Part shown: piece after piece, positions 35,382-44,237 of the stretch
Layout of the letters: the number at the start of each line of letters is the position of its first letter
Numbering within the stretch: position 1 is the stretch's first letter
Assembly: GCA_947504035.1 (NCBI GenBank)
Contig: CANNGA010000009.1
Location: 124,001-188,000, forward strand
DNA from: an uncultured Flavobacteriaceae bacterium
GTDB lineage: Bacteria > Bacteroidota > Bacteroidia > Flavobacteriales > Flavobacteriaceae
Reading direction: 5' to 3'
DNA: 64,000 nt
The notes under the pieces: model-generated
What the model was told of the DNA's origin: nothing
The model's input: the letters and a program-made list of their open reading frames with translations, nothing else
The model's database searches: none
Program-made: the position numbers and the translations under genes

Positions 35382-37733
35382 TTACTCTACACCTATTTTT
35401 TTAGCTGATATAGTGCCATTTTCTAATTCAATTTTAGCAATATAAACTGCGGATCTTGTCGTATCTAGTTGTAATGTAAGAGATTTAGAGTTTGATTCGT
35501 AACGGTTAATGACTTTACCTAATAGATCGTAAACCGTAATGGATTTTATCGCAGAAGTTGTTGAGGTAAACTTAAAATGATTTTTGTTGATTTGAAATAC
35601 ATCGATTGTTTCAGAACGGTTTAATTGTTCAATAGAAAATGTATTTTCATTAAATACGATTTGAAAACGGTCATTAAATTCACCAGGTTGGGATGTAAAT
35701 CTATAGTCTTGTGCAGATAGATTATGGGTGGTACCAAGTAGGTTGTCTTTGACAAATACAGAATTTGTGTTAAAGAAAGCGCCTTCAAATTGCGCTATAG
35801 ATAGCGTATAGTTCACAGTATTATCTAAAGAAGAACTAAAGCCCAAATTGATAGTTTCGTTGCTATCTAGATCATTAATGGCTTTTCCTTGAATGGCATA
35901 TTTTCTATTTTCCCCCTGTAGGGTCATGTATAATGCTGCAGGAATACTTAGGTTGACCAAACGTGGTGCATCAAAAGCTAAGCCGTCGTTAGCAGCGCTT
36001 GCACCATTAACGTAACCTACAAGGATTTGGCTAAAAATACCATTCTCAGTAGTTAGATTTAACCATAATTTATTACTGTTGTCCTTTTTTTGTGTGTCTT
36101 CTCTTTTAAAGAAAAGCGTATTGCTGGTTTCAGTAGCGCTTCGCATGGCATTTGTAAATATAGCTGTACCATTAGTTAAACCAGCCACAAAAAAGCCTTG
36201 TCCAGAAGGTATAAATTGGGTTGGTATGACACCGCTGGCTCCTGCTGTGCCACTCCCTATACCAGAAGCATAAGTCGCATAGTCGTTTTGGCTAAAGTTA
36301 GAGGTTCTGTTTCCGGGGTTGGTATTGCTAGGAGGAGTCGCTTGAGACCAAAAATAAGCAGCCCCATCAATAAGGGTGCTATTAGCAGCTAGAAAGACAT
36401 CGAAATCAAGAGCAGAAGGATAAGGATTCCCTATAAAATTCCAACTTTCATTTACATTAGAAGCATTAAAAGCAATAGGTGTAGGTATTGTTCCCGTGTT
36501 GAATGTCCCCGAAAACACTCTTGTGCGTGCAGAAGGGTAATTGCCTTGTCGACTAGACGTCATAGCATAGCCTACACCAGGCGTCATTGTATTAGTACCT
36601 AGAGCAAATTGCCAATCGTTATTGTCATCATCAATACCATCTCCATCTGTATCGAGATAGTTATTGGCATTAAAGAAGAAGCGCCTGTCGCTATCAACAT
36701 CAAAAAACAAAGCCCCAATATTTTGGCTTTCTACAGGAGCACTCCAGTAGGTATAAAAAAACCAGTCGGCTTTAACAGGTGTTGTTTTTGTAACAGTAGA
36801 AGTGCCATTATTTGTAAAAATACCATCGTTATCATTTTGAACAAAATTGGCTTGAGTTTGTACAGCTAAGCTCCCGTTTACGGTAACATCATTTTCAACT
36901 TCTACAAAAGTTTGGTTATCAACTGTTAAAGTGCTTCCGGAGTTAACAACTAGGGCACAAGCACTAAAACTGCCGTTGCTTATGGTGTTGTAGTTGCCAT
37001 CGATGATGGCTTGTGTCGTTAAATCGGGTATACCATTACTCCAATTGCTACCATCCCATGTAGAGGTATTCGGGCAGAATGGGCATCCGCCTAGAGGTGA
37101 TATTCTAGAATTGCTACCATTCCAATTCGAAGGGGTTGTTATTGAAGCTAAAATAAGGCTTTTGTCTGCTGTTACACTGCAATTATAATTGGAATTATCA
37201 AAATTACCAACATAAACAGCAGTGGTACCATCTATGAGTCCTGCAGGCACAGCACTGGTGTTTGAGTTTGTAGCATTAGTCCAACTAGAATTAGAGGCAA
37301 AGTGTATTCCAAAAATAAAAGAAGGCGATGTAGCAGGTCCCTGATAGGCTAGTATGTGGTCGCCATTTGTAGCTAGAGCAAAGCCATCTTCTGATTCCGT
37401 AATTGTTCCAATAGAGGTAATGTATGTGTCTTCTACAGTAGCTTCATTACTTAATATATTTATTTCTGTGCCGCAGGGTAAATCTGTATCTGCAACCCAA
37501 GTAAGGATACCTTCAAGGTTGCCAGGTCTAAAGTTTCCAGAGGATTGCCACCCATTATCTGTAAAATTTATAGTGGTGCCAGATTCTATGTCTCTTAGTA
37601 AAAGAAATGAAAATTCATCGTCGTTATCGGCATTAAAACCAGTTATGGCAATATCACCAGGGTTTAATGCGGTTTGTGCAAAAGACCAATTACAAATAAT
37701 TAAAAATAAAGTGAGATGTGTAATTTTTTTCAT
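35382..37733 (-). CDS. large T9SS-secreted repeat-family protein (paralogue B)
   Basis: A 783-residue exported protein (signal peptide ending NWSFAQ). The N-terminal module differs from A and C: LNPGDIAITGFNADNDDEFS with LLLRDIESGTTINFTDNGW resembles a lamin-tail-like domain. The rest is the shared chassis: TWDGSNWSNGIPD, DWFFYTYWSAPV, DTDGDGIDDDNND, GVGYAMTSS, SWNFIGNPYPSALDFD, FIPSGQGFFV, and a T9SS C-terminal domain ending SAKKIGVE. ATG 37733 is used because it opens the signal peptide. Likely a secreted or surface protein with exchangeable recognition modules; binding target unknown. Confidence 0.75.
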   Translation of the reverse strand: MKKITHLTLFLIICNWSFAQTALNPGDIAITGFNADNDDEFSFLLLRDIESGTTINFTDNGWQSSGNFRPGNLEGILTWVADTDLPCGTEINILSNEATVEDTYITSIGTITESEDGFALATNGDHILAYQGPATSPSFIFGIHFASNSSWTNATNSNTSAVPAGLIDGTTAVYVGNFDNSNYNCSVTADKSLILASITTPSNWNGSNSRISPLGGCPFCPNTSTWDGSNWSNGIPDLTTQAIIDGNYNTISNGSFSACALVVNSGSTLTVDNQTFVEVENDVTVNGSLAVQTQANFVQNDNDGIFTNNGTSTVTKTTPVKADWFFYTYWSAPVESQNIGALFFDVDSDRRFFFNANNYLDTDGDGIDDDNNDWQFALGTNTMTPGVGYAMTSSRQGNYPSARTRVFSGTFNTGTIPTPIAFNASNVNESWNFIGNPYPSALDFDVFLAANSTLIDGAAYFWSQATPPSNTNPGNRTSNFSQNDYATYASGIGSGTAGASGVIPTQFIPSGQGFFVAGLTNGTAIFTNAMRSATETSNTLFFKREDTQKKDNSNKLWLNLTTENGIFSQILVGYVNGASAANDGLAFDAPRLVNLSIPAALYMTLQGENRKYAIQGKAINDLDSNETINLGFSSSLDNTVNYTLSIAQFEGAFFNTNSVFVKDNLLGTTHNLSAQDYRFTSQPGEFNDRFQIVFNENTFSIEQLNRSETIDVFQINKNHFKFTSTTSAIKSITVYDLLGKVINRYESNSKSLTLQLDTTRSAVYIAKIELENGTISAKKIGVE

Positions 37734-37787
37734 AGTATTTTTTTTTGAGGGAACATGTAGGTATTTTTCTTTTTTTTCGTAATACAA

Positions 37788-38210
37788 GCCAAAACACGTG
37801 TTAAGTCAAAACTACTTAAAAAATTTGAGCTCGAAAGTATTTATCAAAAATTATACCAAAAAGCTATTTTTCAAACTTTTAAGTGAAATTGTAACGCAAT
37901 CGTTGTTATAATAGCGAGGTCTCTTGTAGGAGAATTGCTAAAATGCGATTCGTTTTGCTAAATTACAAGTTCATGATAAACCATAATAAAGCTTGAGAGC
38001 GCTATCGATTACCTTTAAATTAAAGTTAAAAGACGCCAACAAAATTACAGTTAATCTGGTTTTAGAAGAAATAAATAAGGAACCGTACGTCGAAATTCTC
38101 AATTTTGTATAAACGTAAAGACGATCGTTACGAATAATGCATTTTTTATTTAAAAAAAAGTGCTTTTTATAAAGATTATTCTATGTTAACTACAACATAA
38201 GGTATGTTAG
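37788..38210. other. 423-base gap between paralogues B and C, no gene seen
   Basis: No signal-peptide-bearing frame or GYIWGPL-encoding sequence could be found, so the small-protein partner seen after A and B is missing after C. A 40-codon rightward stretch at about 37990-38112 looks coding-like (KDANKITVNLVLEEINKEPY) but lacks a start codon. Confidence 0.45.
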
Positions 38211-40529
38211 TTATCTCAGAATCATTTTTTTAGAGAGTGTATACCCATTTTCTAATTCAATTTTAGCAATATAAATACTAGTATTTAGTGCGTTAAGTTT
38301 TGTGCTTAGTGTTGCTGCATTAGGAGTGTATTGCGCAATTTCTTTTCCTAATAGATCGTAAAGCACAATTGATTTGAAATTAGAAGTTGTTGTTGAAAAT
38401 TTAAAATTAGAAGCATCTATTTGAACAATAGCGATGGCATTGGGCGTATTTAAATCTGGAGTAGAAAATGTGTTTTCGTTAAATACGATTTGAAAACGGC
38501 TTTTAAAATCGCCCGATTCTGATGTAAACACGTAATCTTGATTGGAAAGGTTATGTACAATGTCAAGCTGTGTGTCTCTAACAAAAATGGGATGCGTACT
38601 TAAAAAATCGCCTTCTAAGTGGTCTATAGATAAGGTGTAGTTAACAGTCGTATTAAAAACGGTATTAAAACCAACTTGTATAACCTCATTTGTAGTAAGG
38701 TCTTCTGGACTTTTACCTTGAATGGCATAATTTCTATCATTTTCATTAATCATCGTGTATAACGACGTTGCTGTGTTTGGGTTGCTAAATCGAGGCGCAT
38801 CGTAAGCCAGGCCATCGTTGTTAGCAGTGGCACCATCGACATAACTTACTAGAATTTGACTAAAAACGCCATTGGTAGTCGTTAAATTTAACCACAATTT
38901 ATTGGCTGGGTTCTCTTTCTTAGTGTGCGTAGTTTTAAAGAATAGATTATTACTTGTCGTGTTTGTAGAGCGCATAGTATTAGTAAACGTTACAACTCCA
39001 CTGGTTAAAGCGGCAACAAAAAAGCCTTGGCCAGAAGGAATAAAACGAGCGGGAGCTACACCCGCACCACCAGCAGTACCACCAGAACCTGAGGTAAAGA
39101 CGGCATAATCGCCTTGATTGAAATTAGAGGCATCATTTCCTGGGTTGGAAGCTTCTGCAGGACGTGCTTGGGACCAGTAGTATAAAGAGGCTCCAATAAT
39201 TCCTGAGTTTCCATTTATAAAATTATTGGCATCTAAGGCGCCAGGGTAGGGGTTGCCTATTAGATTCCAACTTTCATTAGTATTTGCAGCATTAAATACA
39301 ACAGGAGTGGTTATGTTGCCAGCATTAAATTGGCCTTGAAAATTTACATTCACAGCGGTAGGGTAGCTTAACATTCTATCGGCTGTAGCTGCATAGCCTA
39401 CACCAGGAGTCATGGTGTCTCCGCCTAAGGCAAATTGCCAATCATTACCATCATCATCTATAGAGTCGCCATCGGTGTCTTCGTAATTCGAGGCATTAAA
39501 AAAGAAACGTCTGTCTGCATCAACATCGGGAAACACGTTACCAATAGTTGCTCCAGTGACAGGAGAACTCCAATAATTGTAAAAAAACCAATCGTTTTTT
39601 ACTGGCGTTGTTTTGTTTAGAGTTGCCATACCAGCACCACTAAGGCTAAATGTTCCTGTTGTATTATCGTTTTGAATAAAGTTACCCTGATTTTCTACGA
39701 CGAGATTACCAGCAATTACAGTTTCGTTTTCAACTTCAGCTATGGCTCCGTCGTTAACCGTTAAGGTGGCTCCTGCGTTTACAGTTAATGCGCAAGCTCC
39801 AAAATCGCTACCACTGGTAACTGTAAAATCATCGTCTACGATGACATCTCTATTGATATCGGGGTCGCCATTGCTCCATGCTGTTCCATCCCATGTGGTG
39901 ATGAGGGGGGTAATCGTACCACCAATACTTAAATCATCACCCGCAAGTCGTCCTATACCTAAAAGTCCTGCATCTGTCGTGGCTTCTAAGGCTCTTAATG
40001 TAAAATTTATAACGGTACCTGCTGGAACATTTTGTAAAGCGGCTATTCCAGATAAGTCGATTTGTGTTTGTGCTAAACCATTGACTTCTGTGCCGTTGTA
40101 AGTGAAGTTAAATCCCCCAATAACACCGCCACCCATGCCTCCTGATAAACTGAAAAACCATCTAAAACGAAAAGGGCCATCCGCATCTCTCAAAAAATTA
40201 ACGTCTAATGTGCTAAACGAAGCTTGGTGACCACATTCAATTTCAATTCTAACACGTATTATTTTACCTTGACTATTAGCATCTGATAATCCTGGCCCTC
40301 CTGTAGTGCTAACAAACGAAGAAGACCCAAAAGTGTTAGGTAGGGCTTCGGCAACTAATCCAGCATCTCTACTTAAGGTCGCACTTGCTACATTGGCCCC
40401 TAATGTTGTTGCGCTTAGAGTGGCTTCATCTCCTGTATTCCCGTCTGTGTCCCATGCCGCAATTTGGGCGTTGGAAGTTAGTGTTATTGTAAAGAAAGCC
40501 AAAAGCGAAAAACGTAAGTAAGAAACCAT
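38211..40529 (-). CDS. large T9SS-secreted repeat-family protein (paralogue C)
   Basis: A 772-residue exported protein (signal peptide ending LTSNAQ). The N-terminal module is of the A type (IAAWDTDGNTGDEATLSATT, a CGHQASFSTLDVNFLRD segment). The shared chassis follows: TWDGTAWSNGDPD, DWFFYNYWSSPV, DTDGDSIDDDGND, GVGYAATAD, SWNLIGNPYPGALD, FIPSGQGFFV, and a T9SS C-terminal domain (VLYDLLGKEIAQY...LSKKMILR). ATG 40529 is preferred to an upstream GTG. It is first in the leftward series C-B-A; the 480-nt gap to B suggests separate transcription. Confidence 0.75.
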   Translation of the reverse strand: MVSYLRFSLLAFFTITLTSNAQIAAWDTDGNTGDEATLSATTLGANVASATLSRDAGLVAEALPNTFGSSSFVSTTGGPGLSDANSQGKIIRVRIEIECGHQASFSTLDVNFLRDADGPFRFRWFFSLSGGMGGGVIGGFNFTYNGTEVNGLAQTQIDLSGIAALQNVPAGTVINFTLRALEATTDAGLLGIGRLAGDDLSIGGTITPLITTWDGTAWSNGDPDINRDVIVDDDFTVTSGSDFGACALTVNAGATLTVNDGAIAEVENETVIAGNLVVENQGNFIQNDNTTGTFSLSGAGMATLNKTTPVKNDWFFYNYWSSPVTGATIGNVFPDVDADRRFFFNASNYEDTDGDSIDDDGNDWQFALGGDTMTPGVGYAATADRMLSYPTAVNVNFQGQFNAGNITTPVVFNAANTNESWNLIGNPYPGALDANNFINGNSGIIGASLYYWSQARPAEASNPGNDASNFNQGDYAVFTSGSGGTAGGAGVAPARFIPSGQGFFVAALTSGVVTFTNTMRSTNTTSNNLFFKTTHTKKENPANKLWLNLTTTNGVFSQILVSYVDGATANNDGLAYDAPRFSNPNTATSLYTMINENDRNYAIQGKSPEDLTTNEVIQVGFNTVFNTTVNYTLSIDHLEGDFLSTHPIFVRDTQLDIVHNLSNQDYVFTSESGDFKSRFQIVFNENTFSTPDLNTPNAIAIVQIDASNFKFSTTTSNFKSIVLYDLLGKEIAQYTPNAATLSTKLNALNTSIYIAKIELENGYTLSKKMILR

Positions 40530-40582
40530 AGTGAACACAATAATATTTAGAATACTTTGAGTTAAATGTAAATCAATAACTA

Positions 40583-40590
40583 CAAATATA
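40583..40590 (-). promoter_or_regulatory. candidate -7 element of paralogue C
   Basis: Read leftward TATATTTG, matching TAnnTTTG, about 53 nt before ATG 40529. A TTG at 40617-40615 is 24 nt away, longer than ideal. Confidence 0.35.
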
Positions 40591-40712
40591 ATTAAATATG
40601 TTTTAAAACGGTGCCAATACGTCTTTTAACGCTATAATACATAGAAACATAGAATGCTGCTGTTTGGAAATAGCGTTTTAGCACACGCTTAAATTAGAAG
40701 TGCTATTGGCAC

Positions 40713-40741
40713 TTGCATTTGGGTTTTTCTAATTATTTTTG
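40713..40741 (+). promoter_or_regulatory. candidate promoter of recX
   Basis: TTG at 40713-40715 and TATTTTTG at 40734-40741 are separated by 18 nt, with the recX ATG 8 nt after the -7 element. The very short leader is unusual. Confidence 0.45.
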
Positions 40742-40748
40742 ACGTTAC

Positions 40749-41219
40749 ATGCAAACCAGAAAAACCTACACATTAGAGGACGCTATTAAAAAAGCAGAGC
40801 ATTACTGTGCGTATCAAGAACGCTGCCATAAAGAGGTGCGCGAAAAGTTAAAAACTTGGCATATGATACCAGAGGCCATAGATGTGATTATGGTGCACCT
40901 CCTAACTGAAAATTTTCTAAACGAAGCCCGATTTGCAGAAGCCTATGTGAGGGGGAAATTGAGAATCAAAAAATGGGGCCGTCGTCGCTTAACCATGGAG
41001 TTGCAACGCAAAGAAATTCATAAGACAACCATTAAAATGGCCTTGTCTAAAATAGATACCGATGAATATCTCGATATTTTTAACACGTTAGCTGAAAAAA
41101 AAGCAGATTCTATACAAGGATCTAATGTGTACAAAAACAAAAAAAAATTAATAGATTACTTGTTGTACAGGGGGTGGGAATCGCATTTGGTTTATGATAA
41201 AGCCAATATGCTATTTTAA
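40749..41219 (+). CDS. recX: RecX-family regulator of RecA
   Basis: A 156-residue, three-repeat helical protein. YTLEDAIKKAEHYCAYQERCHKEVREKLKTW is the first RecX repeat, FLNEARFAEAYVRGKLRIKKWGRRRLTMEL the second, and the C-terminal KLIDYLLYRGWESHLVYDKA the third. By family it binds RecA and limits filament growth. It is flanked by unrelated genes and ends at a strong terminator. Confidence 0.9.
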   Translation: MQTRKTYTLEDAIKKAEHYCAYQERCHKEVREKLKTWHMIPEAIDVIMVHLLTENFLNEARFAEAYVRGKLRIKKWGRRRLTMELQRKEIHKTTIKMALSKIDTDEYLDIFNTLAEKKADSIQGSNVYKNKKKLIDYLLYRGWESHLVYDKANMLF

Positions 41220-41242
41220 GCCTATTTTGTTTTTAAAAATAT

Positions 41243-41286
41243 AAAAAAACGGGACTATAATTTTTATGTTGTAGTCCCGTTTTTTA
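41243..41286. terminator. bidirectional terminator between recX and the barrel-protein gene
   Basis: AAAAAACGGGACTATA and TTGTAGTCCCGTTTTTT form a long stem with A- and T-runs on both flanks, between convergent genes. Confidence 0.88.
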
Positions 41287-41304
41287 TTGCTTTAGGCTGC
41301 TAAA

Positions 41305-41820
41305 TTATAAGTTAAAACTAGCGCCTAAGTGTATTGTAAATTGATTGTGCAGTTCCTCAGGAGGCAGAAGGCGATCTGATTTATATTTCGCAAAAGGGAC
41401 ATTAAGTTCTGTATAAACACCAAAACCATCGGTAAAGAAATAGCGTGCTCCTAAATGACCTCCAAAGTTTTTAAGCCCTAAGCTCAGCCCTGGGTATAAA
41501 TCAAAGCTATCACTCACATTAATAACATTCCCTAAATTAGCGTTAAAACGGAATCGTATATCTATTCGATTATCGAAATCAGCATTAAGATCATCGAATG
41601 CATTATTTTTTAAGGCATCATCAACACCTAAAAGGTAGGTAGAAGAGATACCAACAGAAATGTTTTCGCCTAAACCATAGTCGTAACTTACATTGATTCC
41701 AGTACCATTTTCTTGAGCGTTAAGACCTACTTGAAATTTATTGTCATTTTTTCCTGAGTAGGCTTGTGCATGGCCTAATGTAACACCCAGTAGTGTTAGT
41801 AGTAGAACTAATTTTTGCAT
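41305..41820 (-). CDS. small outer-membrane beta-barrel protein (DUF6646-like)
   Basis: A 171-residue exported protein (signal peptide MQKLVLLLTLLGVTLGHAQ) with alternating strand pattern GLGENISVGISSTYLLG and C-terminal QFTIHLGASFNL, ending in the aromatic/aliphatic residues of an eight-strand barrel. I recall a DUF6646 family of this type in flavobacteria, but did not search. It lies 70 nt downstream of bioB on the same strand and could share its transcript. Function unknown. Confidence 0.65.
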   Translation of the reverse strand: MQKLVLLLTLLGVTLGHAQAYSGKNDNKFQVGLNAQENGTGINVSYDYGLGENISVGISSTYLLGVDDALKNNAFDDLNADFDNRIDIRFRFNANLGNVINVSDSFDLYPGLSLGLKNFGGHLGARYFFTDGFGVYTELNVPFAKYKSDRLLPPEELHNQFTIHLGASFNL

Positions 41821-41888
41821 TATTTTAGTGTTTTAATTTAGAGTGTAAAGATATTATAAGTTTTAAAAGCTGGTATAAATGCGATCCC

Positions 41889-42983
41889 TTATTTAGACAG
41901 TTTAGCTTTGCTTTTTGCCTTTTCATTACGTGTTATAGTATGTTCTGGGCGTGTCCATTTAGGTTTTTCACCTAAATCTTGATATTCAGAATCTTTTGCT
42001 TCTACGGTTTCAGGTTGCATTTTTTTAATAAAAGGCTTTTGTGGATTTAAGCCTAATAATTTAAACATTTCCATATCCTCATTCACATCAGGATTAGGCG
42101 TTGTAAGGAGCTTATCGCCTGCAAAAATAGAATTTGCACCAGCAAAGAAACACATGGCTTGTCCTTCTCTGGTCATTTGCGTACGCCCAGCGCTTAAACG
42201 CACTTGCGTTTCTGGCATGATTATTCTAGTGGTAGCGACCATACGTACCATGTCCCATATAGATACAGGTTCTTGATCTTCTAATGGAGTACCGTCTACA
42301 GCAACAAGTGCATTGATAGGGACAGATTCAGGTTGCGGATTTAAAGTAGAAAGTGCGACAAGCATACCTGCACGATCTTCTACCTTTTCACCCATACCAA
42401 TAATACCACCAGAACAAACGGTTACATTTGTTTTGCGTACGTTGTCGATGGTTTCTAAGCGGTCTTCAAAACCACGTGTAGAAATAACTTCTTTATAATA
42501 ATCTTCAGAAGAGTCTAAGTTATGATTGTACGCATAGAGTCCAGCTTCTGCCAAACGCTTGGCTTGATTTTCAGTAATCATACCCAGGGTACAACACACC
42601 TCCATATCAAGTTTGTTGATGGTACGTACCATTTCTAAAACCTGATCGAATTCTTCACCATCTTTCACATTACGCCAAGCAGCTCCCATACATACTCGAG
42701 AGCTTCCGCTAGATTTTGCACGCAGTGCCTGGGCTTTCACCTGTTGTACGCTCATGAGGTCATTCCCTTTAACATCGGTGTGGTAACGTGCCGCTTGTGG
42801 ACAATACCCACAGTCTTCAGGACAGCCCCCCGTTTTTATAGACAATAATGTAGAAACCTGTACCGTATTAGGGTCATGATGTAAACGGTGTGCCGTTGCA
42901 GCATCATAGAGTAACTCCATTAAAGGTTTGTTATAAATATCTAGAATTTCTTGGGTCGTCCAGTTATGTTTAATCGCGCTCAT
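41889..42983 (-). CDS. bioB: biotin synthase
   Basis: Radical-SAM enzyme that inserts sulfur into dethiobiotin. The CxxxCxxC cluster motif is CPEDCGYC with Cys54, Cys58 and Cys61. The YNHNLDSSEDYYKEVISTR segment, GGIIGMGEKVEDRAG and the RLSAGRTQM arginine motif of BioB are present. The length is 364 aa with a charged Lys-rich tail. It is separated from the other biotin genes by a convergent pair of genes, so the pathway is split over two transcription units. Confidence 0.96.
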   Translation of the reverse strand: MSAIKHNWTTQEILDIYNKPLMELLYDAATAHRLHHDPNTVQVSTLLSIKTGGCPEDCGYCPQAARYHTDVKGNDLMSVQQVKAQALRAKSSGSSRVCMGAAWRNVKDGEEFDQVLEMVRTINKLDMEVCCTLGMITENQAKRLAEAGLYAYNHNLDSSEDYYKEVISTRGFEDRLETIDNVRKTNVTVCSGGIIGMGEKVEDRAGMLVALSTLNPQPESVPINALVAVDGTPLEDQEPVSIWDMVRMVATTRIIMPETQVRLSAGRTQMTREGQAMCFFAGANSIFAGDKLLTTPNPDVNEDMEMFKLLGLNPQKPFIKKMQPETVEAKDSEYQDLGEKPKWTRPEHTITRNEKAKSKAKLSK

Positions 42984-43178
42984 AGTCTCTAATATAGGGT
43001 GTAAAAGTAGAAAAATACATTTGAAAAAAGGAGGCTTTTAGAGTAATGTTTACAGAGATGTTAAATCCCTTTTAGAAATAATTGCTGTAATTTTTATAAA
43101 AGTGTTCTAGATTATCTTATTTTTCCGTTTGTAATTCAACTAAAGTTAAAGCATAAACCGCTAGTAGCTAAAAGTCGT

Positions 43179-44231
43179 ATGAGAAGATTTAATAACATTG
43201 GACGCCTAAAAGTATTTTTTAAAGACCCTAATAAGAAGGGCTGGCTTAAAATGTTTAAGGAACTGATTATACTTACCTATACGAAGCGAGAACTGCCTTT
43301 TTATTATTTTAAGTTTTTATACCGTAAGTCTGTAGAAAATTATTTGGATTACCACAGTTTTGGTGAGATGAAAGCGCTTAATTCGAGTAGGTTGCTACAC
43401 ATTAAAAGCCTGAATGCCATTATAGAACATAAACTTTTTTTTTCGTTTTATACAGAAAAGGCAAAACTTAAAACACCACAATTAATCAGTTACAATACTG
43501 GGCATAGTTTTTTCTGGAATGGCACAATTACCCAAGTACGAACGGTAGCCGAAGCCAAAGCATTTTTTAATACTGTTTTTGATACGAATAGCCTTGAGGG
43601 TCTGTTTTTTAGACCACCATCTGAGTATGGAGGTAAAGGGTGTTTTAAAATGACTAAAGCGGATTTAGAGGCTAAACTGGATGCGTATTTCAAGCTTATG
43701 GTTAAAGGCAGTTATGTACACACACAACTTATAGAGCAACATGAGGCCATAAACAAAATTCATAGCAAATCGGTGAATACATTGCGCATCATCACTATTG
43801 TCACTCAAGAACAGCATGTCGAATTTATTGGTGGATTTTACCGTTTTGGAGTAGGTAACAGTGACGTAGATAATGCGACATCTGGTGGATTTACAGTAGG
43901 GGTGCATATGGATACAGGTACTCTAAAGGCAGAAGGCCATTACCTTATGGAGTTTGGTGGTGCTACCATTACCAAGCATCCCGATAGTGGTGTGGTGTTT
44001 AAAGATTTTCAAATTCCTTTTTACGAAGCCATCTTAGAGCTTTTAAAACATGCTTTAAGCGTCTTTCCTGATCGTTTGATAGGTTGGGATATTGCAATTA
44101 CTACAGATGGCCCTGTCATTGTAGAATGCAATTCGTATCCACATATTCCTTTAAGTGATATGGCTTATGGCGGAATGCTAAAAAACAAACACATGCGCGC
44201 TTTACTAGACGAGGTAAAAGCAGCCCAATAG
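43179..44231 (+). CDS. sugar-transfer-associated ATP-grasp protein
   Basis: A 350-residue ATP-grasp enzyme. FFRPPSEYGGKGCFKM carries the ATP-binding lysine region, KSVNTLRIITIV and NATSGGFTVGVHMDTG follow, and GWDIAITTDGPVIVECNSYP contains the metal-binding Asp/Glu/Asn of the fold. The family is usually found in capsule or exopolysaccharide loci, where it ligates an amine or acid onto a precursor; no such genes are visible here. It is convergent with the ketosynthase, six bases apart. ATG 43179 gives a basic N-terminus; ATG 43251 is an alternative. Confidence 0.75.
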   Translation: MRRFNNIGRLKVFFKDPNKKGWLKMFKELIILTYTKRELPFYYFKFLYRKSVENYLDYHSFGEMKALNSSRLLHIKSLNAIIEHKLFFSFYTEKAKLKTPQLISYNTGHSFFWNGTITQVRTVAEAKAFFNTVFDTNSLEGLFFRPPSEYGGKGCFKMTKADLEAKLDAYFKLMVKGSYVHTQLIEQHEAINKIHSKSVNTLRIITIVTQEQHVEFIGGFYRFGVGNSDVDNATSGGFTVGVHMDTGTLKAEGHYLMEFGGATITKHPDSGVVFKDFQIPFYEAILELLKHALSVFPDRLIGWDIAITTDGPVIVECNSYPHIPLSDMAYGGMLKNKHMRALLDEVKAAQ

Positions 44232-44237
44232 ATTGTT

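Noticed and set aside
35400-37780. Several open frames on the + strand opposite the T9SS paralogues
   Set aside because: They run antisense to clearly coding, signal-peptide-bearing paralogues, and have no motifs or ribosome-binding context.
37990-38112. 40-codon coding-like stretch in the gap between paralogues B and C
   Set aside because: It has no usable start codon except TTG, is preceded by a stop, and matches nothing I recognise; chance or a decayed gene end.
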